The notes under the pieces are model-generated. The model had not been told where the DNA came from, did not search any database, and saw nothing but the letters and a program-made list of their open reading frames with translations. Made by a program: the position numbers and the translations under genes. A stretch of DNA of 64,000 nucleotides from Streptomyces humidus (GTDB lineage: Bacteria > Actinomycetota > Actinomycetes > Streptomycetales > Streptomycetaceae): assembly GCF_014649655.1 (NCBI RefSeq), contig NZ_BMTL01000038.1, forward strand, positions 28,457-92,456. Reading direction: 5' to 3'. Positions within the stretch are counted from its first letter, which is position 1; every line of letters begins with the position of its first letter. Positions 8,249 to 17,943 of the stretch are shown here, one piece after another.

Positions 8249-9211
8249 ATGGCTGAAGTTCTCGTCTACGTCGACCACGTAGACGGTGCCGTCCGCAAGC
8301 CCACCCTGGAGCTGCTGACCCTGGCCTGCCGCCTTGGCGAGCCGGTCGCCGTCGCGCTGGGCGCCGGCGCGGAGAGCACCGCGAGCGTGCTGGCCGAGCA
8401 CGGCGCGACCCGGGTCCTGACGCACGAGGCGTCCGAGTACGCCGACTACCTGGTGGTGCCGAAGGTGGACGCCCTGCAGGCCGCCTACCAGGCCGTCTCC
8501 CCGGCCGCCGTGCTCATCCCGTCCTCCGCCGAGGGCAAGGAGATCGCCGCCCGGCTCGCTTTGCGCATCACCTCCGGCATCCTCACCGACGCCGTCGACC
8601 TGGAGGCCGGCGACGAGGGCCCGGTGGCCACCCAGTCGGTGTTCGCCGCCTCCTTCACCACCAAGTCGCGCATCGCCAAGGGCACCCCGGTCATCACGGT
8701 CAAGCCCAACTCCGCCGCGGTGGAGGCGGCCCCGGCCGCCGGCGCGGTCGAGGCCTTGACGGTGTCGTTCTCGGAGCAGGCCAGCGGCACGAAGGTCACC
8801 GGCCGCACCCCGCGCGAGTCGACCGGGCGTCCGGAGCTGACCGAGGCCGCGATCGTGGTCTCCGGCGGCCGTGGCGTCAACGGCGCCGAGAACTTCCCAC
8901 TCATCGAGGCCCTCGCCGACTCCCTCGGTGCGGCCGTGGGTGCCTCCCGGGCGGCGGTGGACGCGGGCTGGTACCCGCACACCAACCAGGTCGGCCAGAC
9001 CGGCAAGAGCGTGTCGCCGCAGCTGTACATCGCCAACGGCATCTCCGGCGCCATCCAGCACCGGGCCGGCATGCAGACCTCCAAGACCATCGTGGCGGTC
9101 AACAAGGACCCAGAGGCCCCGATCTTCGACCTGGTCGACTATGGCGTGGTCGGCGACCTCTTCGACGTCGTCCCCCAGCTCACCGAGGAGATCAACACCC
9201 GCAGAGGGTAA
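8249..9211 (+). CDS. etfA: Electron transfer flavoprotein, alpha subunit
   Basis: This 320-residue subunit carries the FAD of ETF. It starts MAEVLVYVDHVDGAV, has the domain I block VLIPSSAEGKEIAARLALRI, and has the C-terminal FAD-binding signature: AIVVSGGRGVNGAENFPLIE, then VGASRAAVDAGWYPH, QVGQTGKSVSPQLYIANGIS and QHRAGMQTSKTIVAVNKDPE. All ligand segments are present and the length is normal. AGAGGAG is about ten bases before the ATG. The pair etfB-etfA is intact amid decaying neighbours, which suggests it is still selected. Confidence 0.96.
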   Translation: MAEVLVYVDHVDGAVRKPTLELLTLACRLGEPVAVALGAGAESTASVLAEHGATRVLTHEASEYADYLVVPKVDALQAAYQAVSPAAVLIPSSAEGKEIAARLALRITSGILTDAVDLEAGDEGPVATQSVFAASFTTKSRIAKGTPVITVKPNSAAVEAAPAAGAVEALTVSFSEQASGTKVTGRTPRESTGRPELTEAAIVVSGGRGVNGAENFPLIEALADSLGAAVGASRAAVDAGWYPHTNQVGQTGKSVSPQLYIANGISGAIQHRAGMQTSKTIVAVNKDPEAPIFDLVDYGVVGDLFDVVPQLTEEINTRRG

Positions 9212-9284
9212 AGGGGAAGGCCTCCCCAACCGGCGTTCGGTGCAGGGAGCTCGCCGGCCGGTCGAGCTCGGCCACGAGAAAGCG

Positions 9285-9450
9285 TGCCGCAGTCGCGTTC
9301 GTCGACCACGGCCCGGCCAGGTCCAGGGAGGTGGTGGCAGCCCTGCTGCGGCCCGGCAAGGCGGGCTCCAGCACCGCCGCCGACCACATCGAAACCACCC
9401 AACTCGCCTTGACCCAACTGCCCAGACGTCTGCGGCGGCTACAGCAAATG
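9285..9450 (+). mobile_element. IS1380-type transposase fragment
   Basis: The frame around 9297-9440 reads VDHGPARSREVVAALLRPGKAG, then TAADHIETTQLALTQLPRRLRR. This matches the part of IS1380-family transposases in which the motif LLRPGNAGSNTAADH occurs. A neighbouring frame continues with ADSTPLVAG, where intact copies have the RADSAGGTH strand with a catalytic Asp. Only some 55 codons remain and no inverted repeats are visible, so it is a dead scrap. Confidence 0.6.
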
Positions 9451-9582
9451 CTGACTCGACCCCGTTGGTCGCCGGATTGTCCAGGGGCTCGTCACGATGC
9501 GCCGTCAACCTGGCGGTCGGCCGGTCGTGCCCGGGTGGCGGGCCTTCGGCGGCTGTCGGCATCTGCGGGGCGGGCCTGGGCG

Positions 9583-9729
9583 TCAGTCGAGATGCACGTT
9601 GAGCCAGTGCATGGCGTCCAGTGCGAGGCTCACGTTGGCCCCTTGCCGGTCGAGTGTCGTGGGGAGGAGCTGTTCGGCACGGCGAATGCGCTGGAGGACC
9701 GTGTTGCGGTGGGTGTGGAATCGCGCCAT
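9583..9729 (-). pseudogene. C-terminal helix-turn-helix of a PucR-family regulator
   Basis: Minus-strand residues FHTHRNTVLQRIRRAEQLL followed by LALDAMHWLNVHLD and a stop are the C-terminal HTH_30 domain of PucR/CdaR regulators. The family consensus is LxVHRNTVxYRLxRxEELL. Everything upstream is gone: at about 9725 the sequence switches to a plus-strand carboxyltransferase fragment, marking a deletion junction. Confidence 0.7.
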
Positions 9730-10934
9730 GCCGAACACCCCTCTGCAGTTCATCGGCATCGGGCTGCGCTTCATCTCCTGGGAAGTCGCCCACCCCGAGT
9801 TCATGCAACTGGTCTACGACCGGCTGGTGGCCAACGGGGTCACCCGGTACGTCGTCCTGGACCCCATGCACGACATGGACGCCGTACGCGAGTCCGCCCG
9901 CATGATCCGAGCAGCTGGGGCCACCGAGATCGTCGGAGCACTGACCTTCACTGTCAGCGACGTCCACGACGACGCCCACTACGCCTCGCTCGCGGCGCAG
10001 ATGACCGACTGCCCGGACATCGACCGGGTCTACATCAAGGATCCTGGGGGGCTGCTGACGTCGGAACGCGCCGCCACACTGATCCCGGCAGTCCTGGGCA
10101 ACCTCGCCGGCACACCGCTGGAGCTGCACTCCCACTGCACGATAGGTCTGCCCGGCCTGACCTACCTCAAGGCCGCCGACCTGGGCGTACAGGCCCTCCA
10201 GGTGGCCTGCGGGGCTCTTGCGGGCGGCACGTCCCTGCCCAACGCCCAGCAGGTCGTGGCCAATCTGCGCGAAATCGGCCACACCGTGGACGTCGACGAC
10301 CGGCTGCTGGGCGTGGTCGCCGACTACTTCGACGGCATGGCGGCGGCCGAGGGGCTGCCCGTCGGTGGTCCCCGGGACTACGACGCCGCGTTCATGCGCC
10401 ACCAGGTGGCCGGCGGTGTGATGACCACCCTGCACCGGCAGCTCGACGAACTCGGTTTCAGTGACCGCTTCGACGCGGTCATCGAGGAGGTGACCCGGGT
10501 CCGCGCCGAACTCGGCCACCCCATCATGGTCACCCCGTTCCCGCAGATGGTGTGCACGCAGCCTCTACAACGTCATCGGCGCCGAACGCTACGAGAACGT
10601 CTCCGACCCGGTGATCCGGTACGTGCTGGGCAGCTTCGGCCGCCCCACCGCCCCCGTGGACCCGCAGGTCGCCGACCGCCTCCTGGGCCGCCCCCGGGCG
10701 AAGGAACTCGCCGCCGAACCGCCCCCGCCCACCGTCGCGGAACTGCGCCGGCGCTTCCCCCGCGGCATCAGCGACGAGGAACTGCTCCTGCAGGCCACGA
10801 TGCCGGCCGAGCAGGTGGACGCCATGGTGGCCGCCGGTCCGGCTCGGCGGCACTACAACCCGGCAACCCCCGAACTGAGACTGGACCGGCCCGACTTCCG
10901 ACTGGAGCTGCACCGTGACCGCCGAACCGGCTGA
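9728..10934 (+). pseudogene. Biotin-dependent carboxyltransferase subunit (pyruvate/oxaloacetate carboxylase type), truncated and frameshifted
   Basis: The frame starts inside the family with PNTPLQFIGIGLRFISWEVA and continues with DPMHDMDAVRESARMI, VYIKDPGGLL and LELHSHCTIGLPGLTYLKAA (the metal-ligand HSH segment), then VACGALAGGTSLPNAQQ. A one-base shift between about 10,555 and 10,565 moves the protein to another frame, where it resumes with LYNVIGAERYENVSDP and PRAKELAAEPPPPTVAELRR. The first 80 or so residues, including the DxTLRDAHQ active-site strand, are absent because the left end is a junction with the PucR shard. Intact homologues transfer CO2 between biotin and a keto acid. The bioY remnant just downstream fits a biotin-linked cassette. 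Confidence 0.75.
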
Positions 10935-11748
10935 CGAGGCCGCCGACCTGACCGACCGTCTGTGGGCCGTCCGCGGCGTCGTCTTCGACATGGACGGCAC
11001 GCTCGTCCTGGGCGACCGACGCAACCACGGGCTCACCCCTCTCCCAGGGTCCTGGAAGTCACCGCCGTCCTCACCGCCCGCGGCCTGCCCTGGGTCACCT
11101 TCACCAACGGCACCACCCGCACCCCGGAGGCCTACGCCGAGACGCTGGCCGCATCGGGTTCGACCTGCCGGACGACGCCATGCTCACCCCCGCGACCAGC
11201 GCCGTCGACCACTGCCCGGCCATGGGGCACCGCAGCGCGGTGGTGCTCGGCGGCGATGGCCTGAAGGAGCCGCTGCGCCAAGCGGGCATCGAGATCGTCG
11301 AGGCCAAAGGCAAGCCGGAGGCCGACGCCGTACTCGTCGGCTGGTACCGCGAGTTCACCATGGACGACCTGGAAGCCGCCTGTCATGCCGTCTTCGGCGG
11401 CGCCATCCTGTACAGCAGTTCGCAGTCGGTGTTCTTCGCCAGCGCCGACGGTCGGGCACTGGGCACCTCCCGAGCCATCTGCGCCATGATCAGCAGTGTC
11501 ACGGGTGTCACCGAACAGGTCGTGGGCAAGCCCTCGCTGACCGGCCTGCGCTGCGCCGCGCGCCGTCTGGGCGTCGCCCCGCAACACCTCGCTGTCGTCG
11601 GAGACGACCCGGAATTGGAGATGGCCATGGCCCGGCGTGCCGGCGCTCTCGGCATCGCCGTAACCACGGCATCCACGCGGCGAACCACTTCGCCACGCTG
11701 CCCACGGAGCAGCGCCGCATCTCACCGTCGAGGGTGTGGGCGGGCTGA
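10915..11748 (+). pseudogene. NagD-like HAD hydrolase, multiply frameshifted
   Basis: The GTG at 10915 gives VRGVVFDMDGTLVLGDRRN, the HAD motif I with both aspartates. A shift near 11,040 leads to LEVTAVLTARGLPWVTFTNG (motif II). Another near 11,160 leads to FDLPDDAMLTPATSAVDH, then AVVLGGDGLKEPLRQAG, VGKPSLTGLRCAARRLGV (motif III lysine) and LAVVGDDPELEMAMARRAGA (motif IV). A further shift near 11,665 scrambles the C-terminus. The pieces are colinear with NagD/AraL-type phosphatases. It overlaps the end of the carboxyltransferase remnant by 20 bases, so they were probably an operon. Confidence 0.75.
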
Positions 11749-11803
11749 CCACCCTGTTGCCCGCCGTTCGCTCCCACCCCATCGAGAACGGATCCGTACC
11801 GGC

Positions 11804-12166
11804 ATGACCACCACGACCGCCTCCCTGCGACCGAGCGCCCATCCCGGAGTCCTTGCCGACCTCGTCCCCGGATCCTCCCTCCTGCGGGACACTCTTCTCG
11901 TAGTCGGCGGCGCGGGCCTCACCGGCCTCTGCGCCCAGGTCTCCCTGCACACACCGCTCAGCCCCGTGCCCTTCGCCCTCCAGACCCTCGCGGTCCTGCT
12001 GGTCGGCACCGCGCTCGGTACCGTTCGCGGGGCGGCGGCCATGCTGCTCTATCTCGCCGCCGGTGCCGCCGGAGTGCCCTGGTTCGCCCATCACACCCAC
12101 GGCCTGGGCGGCCCCGGCTTCGGCTATGTCGTCGGTTTCGTCCTTGCCGCCGTCCTCGGGCAGACA
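11804..12166 (+). pseudogene. bioY: Biotin transporter BioY, 3' truncated
   Basis: The frame from the ATG at 11804 reads SSLLRDTLLVVGGAGLTGLC, then PLSPVPFALQTLAVLLVGTA and LGTVRGAAAMLLYLAAGAAG. These are the first membrane helices and the substrate-specificity motif of BioY S-components. After GFGYVVGFVLAAVLG the homology ends abruptly near 12,166, where the last third (about 60 residues) should follow. The frame then runs on into unrelated sequence. Intact BioY is a membrane protein that takes up biotin, alone or with the ECF module. Loss of its end matches the breakage of the biotin-dependent enzyme remnant upstream. Confidence 0.8.
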
Positions 12167-12616
12167 GAAGATGTGAACTCCCGCAACTGCCCAACGACGG
12201 GCAGGACTTACTTGAGCACCACTCAAGGGTTCCTGCGGACGCCCATGAACTCGTCGAGGCACCGAGATTTCCAGTTCGGCCTTGGTGACAGCGAGCCGGC
12301 CAAGGCTGCGCTGATGCCGACGCCGAGGAACGGCAGGTCCGCGGCGCACTGGATGTTGCGAGAGAGCCGGTTGCCGCGCGAGGCGGCGGGGCCCCGGCTC
12401 CGTAGCCTGCTTTCCGCCCCTCTCCTGGACGGCCTCTGACGCTCGGCAGGTCGATCTCTGCCAGGAACTGCCAGCCCCGGGCCATCTCGCATCAGCCGTC
12501 CTGCCTGATGATGTTTCCGCAGGGCATGATCGCGAAAGGTATGCACCGCCAACAGCGAAGGATCTGCTGGTGAGCTCCCTGCCCCCGGCGGCCGACCACA
12601 ACCACTCAGCGCCTGT
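12167..12616. other. Gap of about 450 bases with no assignable gene
   Basis: The minus strand has an open stretch (ADLPFLGVGISAALAGS) that looks coding but matches no family I can name, and it loses its frame near 12,300. I see no start, terminator or repeat. It may be another shard. Confidence 0.35.
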
Positions 12617-14324
12617 TCAGCGGCTCGCCGGTCCGACTGCCCGCCGCGCCGCCCCCATGCCCGATGCGAACCAGCATGTGACTTCACACCGTCCACAGCT
12701 GCCGACGGCCCCGCGCGACCACGTCCGCCCGTACCGTGCGGCCGCTGCCGCGAGATCGGGGACGTGTCGCTCGCCCAGGGTCTCCACCCCGAAGGGCGCA
12801 AGGAGCATCGCGGCGGTGTCCGCTTCCTCCAGTCCCACCGCGACGTGCAGGGCGGCAGTGAAGAGTGGAGCGGCCGCTTCGCCCGAACCGCGATGCTTCC
12901 AGATCGGGGCGAGCGACCGGGCGAGCGTACGCGCCAGCTCCAACTCCCCGGTGTCCAGGTGGCCCTGGAGTTCTCGCAGGGCTCCCTCGGAGCCGGCCTC
13001 GGCGCGTGCCGCGAACGAGCGTTGCCGGGGCCAGAGCACCACTGCGGCCCGCCGGTACCAGCGGTCCAGGGTGTTGCCGTAGTTGCCCATGTAGCCCTCG
13101 TACTCGGACTGGTAGGGCGTGAGGTCCTTGTTCTCGGTGGTGGCGCACACCTCGGCGTAAGAGACGGGCAGGGAGATCTGCTCACCGTCGGCGCCGTCGG
13201 GGCGGGTCCACCAGTCGAGGGTGATCTCGTCGTCGATCAGGTCGCCCAGCTCGTAGTCGGAGAAGTCGCCACTGCGGCGGCGCTCGGCCCCGGGCTCCCC
13301 GTCGGGGTCGAGGAGGCACTCACCCTCGCACTCCTCGTCCTCGCAGCCGTCGAAGTGCTCGACATCGCCGTGGTAGTCGTAGCGGTCGTAGGGCGGTACG
13401 GCGTCCCAAGTCTCCTTCACCTCGGCCAATGCGAGGACCGCCTCGCAGCCTGCCTGCCCTGCGGCCTGGCGGAGCCGGGTGGCACGCGTGGCGTCGGCAC
13501 CCTTGAGGCGGTCCCAGTCCAGGCCACGCTGGGTGTACTCGTGGTCGAGAAGGTACACGAGGCGGTTCGGGGGCGCCGTTTTCTGACTGCCGTAGGCGTA
13601 GCGCTCTTCGGCCGGCTCGGTGAAGTGTTCGGTCAGGCAGTGGGCCAGGTCGGCGGCCGGGCCACCGCCGTCCGCCGGCCGGGCGGGTGCGTTCGGCGAG
13701 GAGGTTCATGGTGAGGGTGACGCGGTAGCCGGACTTGACGGGCTTGACCTCGTGCAGGCAGTCCGCGTAGAAGGCAGCGAAGGTCAGCTTCTCCCGGGAC
13801 GCCTGGTGGACGACGCTCCGGCCGGCGTGGGAGACGACGAGTTCGCCGCCGGTGTGGTGCGAGGGCAGCGAGACCACCAGGGTGCCCACCATGGAGTCGT
13901 CCTTCTCGGAGTCCTGGTGCGGCAGGAAGAACTGGCCCTTGCCGTAGACGAGCAGCGCGTGCGGTTCGGCCCGCAGGACGGTGGTGGGCGGCAGACCGAG
14001 CGCGGTACGGACGCCGTCGAGGACGCCGCTCAGGGTGCGGTCCCAGTCGGGGCCGCCCAGGGTGATCCGGTCCGGGGTGATCTCCCAGGTATCGCGCACG
14101 CTGGTGTCGGCCAGGGTCTGCTCACCGCGGCCGAAGCGGGCCTGCCGGGCCTGCGCGATCAGCTTCTTGGTGACCGGAGCGCGCAACGGCAGGGGCAGCA
14201 CCCCGACGCCGTCGACCTCGATCCGCAGCGCGCGGGCGGACATCTCGATGCGGGTGCTGAAGTCCCCGCATCGCTCCGAGGCATCGAGCAGCTTCGCCAG
14301 TTGCTTTCGTGCTCCGTGTCCCAT
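12617..14324 (-). pseudogene. 2OG-Fe(II) oxygenase with large C-terminal extension, one frameshift
   Basis: The ATG at 14324 is preceded by AGGGGA. The first 200 residues carry a prolyl-4-hydroxylase-like jelly roll: iron ligands in FFLPHQDSEKDDSMVGTLVV (HxD) and in YADCLHEVKPVKSGYRVTLT (distal His and the 2-oxoglutarate Arg). A single-base loss in a GGCGGACGGCGG run near 13,676 moves the protein to a second frame, which continues with DGGGPAADLAHCLTEHF and some 330 more residues rich in acidic and aromatic residues. The stop is at 12617. With the base restored it would be a protein of about 570 residues, so it may be a recent mutation or a sequencing error. No partner is adjacent. The role of the long C-terminal part is unknown. 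Confidence 0.7.
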
Positions 14325-14761
14325 GGTGTTTCGTTCCCCTGGTCGGCAGCGTGCCATTCCCTCTGTCCCGGAAACCCTAGCGCTGCTGGAAGTCCCTGTT
14401 CTCAGATGGCAGAACGGCCTTGACATTCGGGGCACCCGCGCAGGTTCAGGGAAGGCCCGGGACCGGTGGGGCGTTCAGCGGGGTGATCAAGGGGGCGGTT
14501 CTGTTCCCTGTGGAGATCGACCTCAGCCGGATCTCAGGCGGTACCCCATCCCGGTGCCTACACGCGGGGATGTCGTGCGGCGAGCTCTCTGAGCGGCCGC
14601 GCCGACGAACAGCCCGGCTTGCGGCGGCGGGAATCCCGGATCGCCAAGGACGACTGACGGGCGCCGCCCGCCACCAGTCGTGCGAGCCGCACCTCTGGCC
14701 GGCTGCTCACGTCATCGTCCGTCGCGCCGTTCCGGTCCGTCGGGGCTCCATCCCTTGAGGT
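14325..14761. other. Intergenic stretch between divergent genes
   Basis: Roughly 440 bases separating the oxygenase and the NTPase. I find no convincing ORF, hairpin or repeat. It presumably contains both promoters. Confidence 0.4.
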
Positions 14762-17110
14762 ATGGCTTCAGTTCCGTCGGCGTGGGCTCACGCGTGTGCG
14801 GCATTCCTGGAAGCCGGGTCAATGAGCCTCGTCGACGAGTTGATGGTGCCGCTTACACGGCCTCAGTTGCTGCCCCTGACCATGGGTCTGCTCGGCGAAT
14901 GGGGATCGGGTAAGAGCAGCCTGCTCAAGATTGTGGCGACACGCCTCGAAGCAGAGCGCCCTGCGGACGGCGGGCGCTATGTGGTGGTGCAGTTCAGCCC
15001 GTGGCAGTTCGAGGGTTATGACGACATCAAGATCGCGCTGATGGACACCATCTTGCAACGGCTCCAGGCCGAGGCTGCATCCAACGCCTCGGCCGTTCAG
15101 GAGATCGGACTCCTGCGAAGGTTCATCAACCGGCTTCGTCGGCCGGCGGGTCTCGCCGGACGGGCTGCCCTCGCCGGAGTGGGGTCGGCCGCCCAGCTGA
15201 CCGCGACCCACTACCAACCGGACCTAGCCCCCCTCGCCCAGGCTGTCGCCCAACAGGTAGCCGCCATGGGTGCCACAGCCCTCGATCGGGCGGAGCAGCA
15301 GCCGCCCGCGGACGATGCGGGCCTGGCGATCGGAGACGACGTCTGGGCCGATGTCGCGTCCTTCAGGTCCCGCTTCGAATCGCTCGTGGAGACGCTGGAG
15401 GGTGTGACGGCGGTAATCGTCCTCGTCGACGACCTCGACCGCTGTCTGCCGGGCACGATCGTCGACACCTGCGAAGGCATCCGGGTCTTCTTGCACACGA
15501 AGAAGACCGCCTACGTCATCGCCGCTCATCCACAGGTGGTGGAGGCGGCGATCGACAGGTTCTATCCGACCGCGGACCGGCCCGGCGCAACCGGCCTGGG
15601 CGCCGAGTACCTGGAGAAGATGCTTCAGGCCAAGATCACGATCCCTGTGCTCTCCGCCCCGGAGGCGGAGACCTATATGCAGCTCCTCCTCGCTCAGCTG
15701 CACCTGGAAGGAGCAGACTTTGGGACTGTCCTAAACGACGTGGCGCAGCGCCGGGCCCACAGCGTCCTGGCCGTCTCGCTCAATCCGGGTCTGGCCGTGG
15801 ACAGCCTGGGCCGGGACCGCATGCCGCCGGCGCTGTTCACCGACATGGGCTGGGCCGGCTCCATCGCGCCGCTTCTCGGCGCCTCTCTGCGTGGCAACCC
15901 TCGCCAGCTGAAACGCTTCATGAACCCGGTGATCATGCGCCGGGGAAGCGCGCAGCGTCGGGGAACGGACCTGGACGCAGCTGTGCTGGCCAAGCTCATG
16001 GTCCTGGAGGAGCAGTACCTGACGGATTTCCAGCGTCTGTTCGACTGGCAGGTGCGAGGCGGGGGCGGCACGGTCGCCGAGCTGGCGGCGGCAGAGCGGC
16101 ACACACTCTCTGCAGCCTCCGTCCGCCCCGCCCCTGCGCGCGGGCAGAGGCGTACTGCAGCGGCGCCGGGCCGCGGTGGCGACCGCGTTGAGGAGACCGG
16201 GCCGACCGAGGAGAGCTTGCCGCTGGATCCGGAGGTCGCTACCTGGGCTGCCCCGCCGCACATCGAGCGTTGGCTGCGGCTGGAGCCTTTGCTGGGCGGG
16301 ACCGATCTGGGCCCCTACTTCACTTACGCGCGTGCGAAGCTGACCGTCACCGCCACCGCTGCGCGGCTCCCGGCCGCGCTGCAGGGCCTTCTGGTCCAGT
16401 TGCAGTCTGAGATCGTCGCCGTTCGGCGCACCGCAGTGCGGTCGGTCGCCGACACAGTGCCGGCCAAGGATCTGCCGCTGCTGATGGAGCAGCTGCTCGC
16501 ACGCGTACTGCGCGACCCCGGCAGCGACTCGTGGGACAGCGCGGTGGAGATCGCCGAGAAGGTGCCGGGTGCGGCGGTGGCCGCGGTGTGCCACACGCTG
16601 AGCAGGATCCCGTTGGACGGGATCCCCCGGGCGAAGGTGTCCTCCGCCGTGCGTCGGCTGCCCCAGGCCAGCACGGAGGTCGCGGCGGGGCTTGTAGAAA
16701 ACTCCGTCGCCGCAGGTCAGCGGGTGACCAGGAGATTGCTCCGGAACGCACGCACGCCGATTCGGAAACGCTCAGCTGATCGCTGCAGGTCAGGGCGGTC
16801 CTCGGTCGCGCCGTCCAACGTTGCAGCATCAGCAGCCAGACGCCGTCGTTGCCAGCGGCCCACTTCAATGAATGGCTTCGTTTTTCTAGGCTTCATTCTT
16901 TTCCGGCCTAGAGAGGGCGTATGCGCCGATTCTGGCCGATGCACGCCTCGTCGACGGGAAGGGGTGCCCCGTGCGTTCGTGCAGGAAGGGTGCCCACGGG
17001 ACGATCGTAGGGACTTGGGCGACCGGCAGGGGCGCCCTGCGCCGCTGATCAGTGGGTTCGTACACGGCGGGCCCTGCCCTGGGACGGCGGGCGCAGCTCA
17101 CGGCCGATGA
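14762..17110 (+). CDS. KAP-family P-loop NTPase, ends probably degraded
   Basis: KAP NTPases are large membrane- or defence-associated ATPases. Here Walker A is LLGEWGSGKSSLLK (residues about 43-56), followed by the family motif VVVQFSPWQFEGYDD. Walker B is VIVLVDDLDRCLP, followed by CEGIRVFLHTKKTAYVIAAH. The sensor region GNPRQLKRFMNPVIMRR is diagnostic. The start is doubtful: the usual first 20 residues of relatives are not seen, and Met-21 (14822) immediately precedes the conserved VDELMVPLTRPQLLP. From about residue 650 (after 16,710) the composition turns to Arg/Ser-rich frame noise, so the true C-terminus was probably lost to a frameshift. It stands alone without QatB-D or other recognisable partners. 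Confidence 0.7.
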   Translation: MASVPSAWAHACAAFLEAGSMSLVDELMVPLTRPQLLPLTMGLLGEWGSGKSSLLKIVATRLEAERPADGGRYVVVQFSPWQFEGYDDIKIALMDTILQRLQAEAASNASAVQEIGLLRRFINRLRRPAGLAGRAALAGVGSAAQLTATHYQPDLAPLAQAVAQQVAAMGATALDRAEQQPPADDAGLAIGDDVWADVASFRSRFESLVETLEGVTAVIVLVDDLDRCLPGTIVDTCEGIRVFLHTKKTAYVIAAHPQVVEAAIDRFYPTADRPGATGLGAEYLEKMLQAKITIPVLSAPEAETYMQLLLAQLHLEGADFGTVLNDVAQRRAHSVLAVSLNPGLAVDSLGRDRMPPALFTDMGWAGSIAPLLGASLRGNPRQLKRFMNPVIMRRGSAQRRGTDLDAAVLAKLMVLEEQYLTDFQRLFDWQVRGGGGTVAELAAAERHTLSAASVRPAPARGQRRTAAAPGRGGDRVEETGPTEESLPLDPEVATWAAPPHIERWLRLEPLLGGTDLGPYFTYARAKLTVTATAARLPAALQGLLVQLQSEIVAVRRTAVRSVADTVPAKDLPLLMEQLLARVLRDPGSDSWDSAVEIAEKVPGAAVAAVCHTLSRIPLDGIPRAKVSSAVRRLPQASTEVAAGLVENSVAAGQRVTRRLLRNARTPIRKRSADRCRSGRSSVAPSNVAASAARRRRCQRPTSMNGFVFLGFILFRPREGVCADSGRCTPRRREGVPRAFVQEGCPRDDRRDLGDRQGRPAPLISGFVHGGPCPGTAGAAHGR

Positions 17111-17192
17111 ACGACCGCTCCGCCGACTCATGTACGGGCACTGTCGGGTTGCTCGGGCCGGCCCGAGTGATCGTGAGCGAGGAGGTGGCGCC

Positions 17193-17773
17193 GTGAGCCG
17201 CGTCCAGGCCGTGCTGTTCGCACGTGACGGCACCCTCGTGGAGGACGTCCCGGACAACGCCGACCCCGACCGCGTCCGGCCCATCGCCGGGGCCCGTGAG
17301 GCGGTCGGTCTACTGCGGCTGCACTGCGTCAGCACCGGGTTCGTCACCGAACAGTCCGGTGTGGCGAGCGGAGTGCTCACCGACGCCGGGGTCCGCCGCG
17401 TCGACCGGCGGGTCGACGACCTGCTCGGCCCGTTCGACATGTGGGGGGTGTGTCCGCACGCTCCCGACGACGGCTGCCACTGCCGGGTGCCCGAGCCGGG
17501 GCTGATCCTCTGGCGGTCGCACGGGTGTGCACGGCCCCATGGGAGTGCGTGGTCGTCAGTGACCTCGGCGCGCACGTCGAAGCCGCCCGCCGGGCGGGCG
17601 GCCACGGCCCCCGCCGTCTCCTCCGGCCGGAGGAGACGGCGGGGGCCGGCCATGTGGCCCCGGACGTCCTGACCGCAGTGCGCGCGGTACTGAACGGCCC
17701 GCCCCAGGGCTGCGTCTCGGTCGACGAGCGCCCCATCGAGGCTGCCTACGACACCGGTCCGCGGCCTCGGTGA
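17193..17773 (+). pseudogene. HAD-IIIA (GmhB/histidinol-phosphatase type) remnant lacking the nucleophile
   Basis: The GTG at 17193 follows GAGGAGG. The protein reads AVLFARDGTLVEDVPDNADP, VRPIAGAREAVGLL and VTEQSGVASGVLTDAGV, then VCPHAPDDGCHCRVPEPGLI with the zinc-type Cys/His cluster of GmhB. Two defects are visible. The motif I DxD has become AxD (FARDGT where FDRDGT is expected), removing the nucleophile. A frameshift near 17,515 moves the rest (ECVVVSDLGAHVEAARRAGG) to the next frame, ending at 17773. Intact enzymes dephosphorylate heptose bisphosphate or related sugars. Confidence 0.7.
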
Positions 17774-17789
17774 GAACCGTCCGCAGGTG

Positions 17790-17942
17790 TTACTGGGCGT
17801 AGAACGTGGCGTCCGCCCGGTCCGTGGCCGTGCTCGGCGTCTGCACGTACAGCAGGTAGTTGAAGTGGCGTATGTAGCGCCCGGCCACGGCGTACGACTC
17901 GTAGGAGACGCCGGCCGAGTCCGACAGGCCCGCCCGGCTGCC
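17790..17942 (-). pseudogene. AbfB carbohydrate-binding domain tail
   Basis: Minus-strand frame GVSYESYAVAGRYIRHFNYL, then TATDRADATFYAQ and TAA, is the end of an AbfB (CBM42-like) arabinose-binding domain found at the C-terminus of Streptomyces arabinofuranosidases. Only 50 codons remain; the catalytic part is gone. At about 17,943 the sequence abuts the next shard on the other strand. Confidence 0.6.
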
Positions 17943-17943
17943 T

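Noticed and set aside
7283..10519. Very long open frame (over 1000 codons) on the minus strand
   Set aside because: It lies antisense to etfB, etfA and the carboxyltransferase remnant; its composition is the Val/Gly/Arg/His-rich mirror of coding DNA in a high-GC genome and it has no motifs.
14762..17110. Complete Qat antiphage system
   Set aside because: Only the KAP NTPase is present; no QueC-like, TatD-like or QatB gene flanks it.
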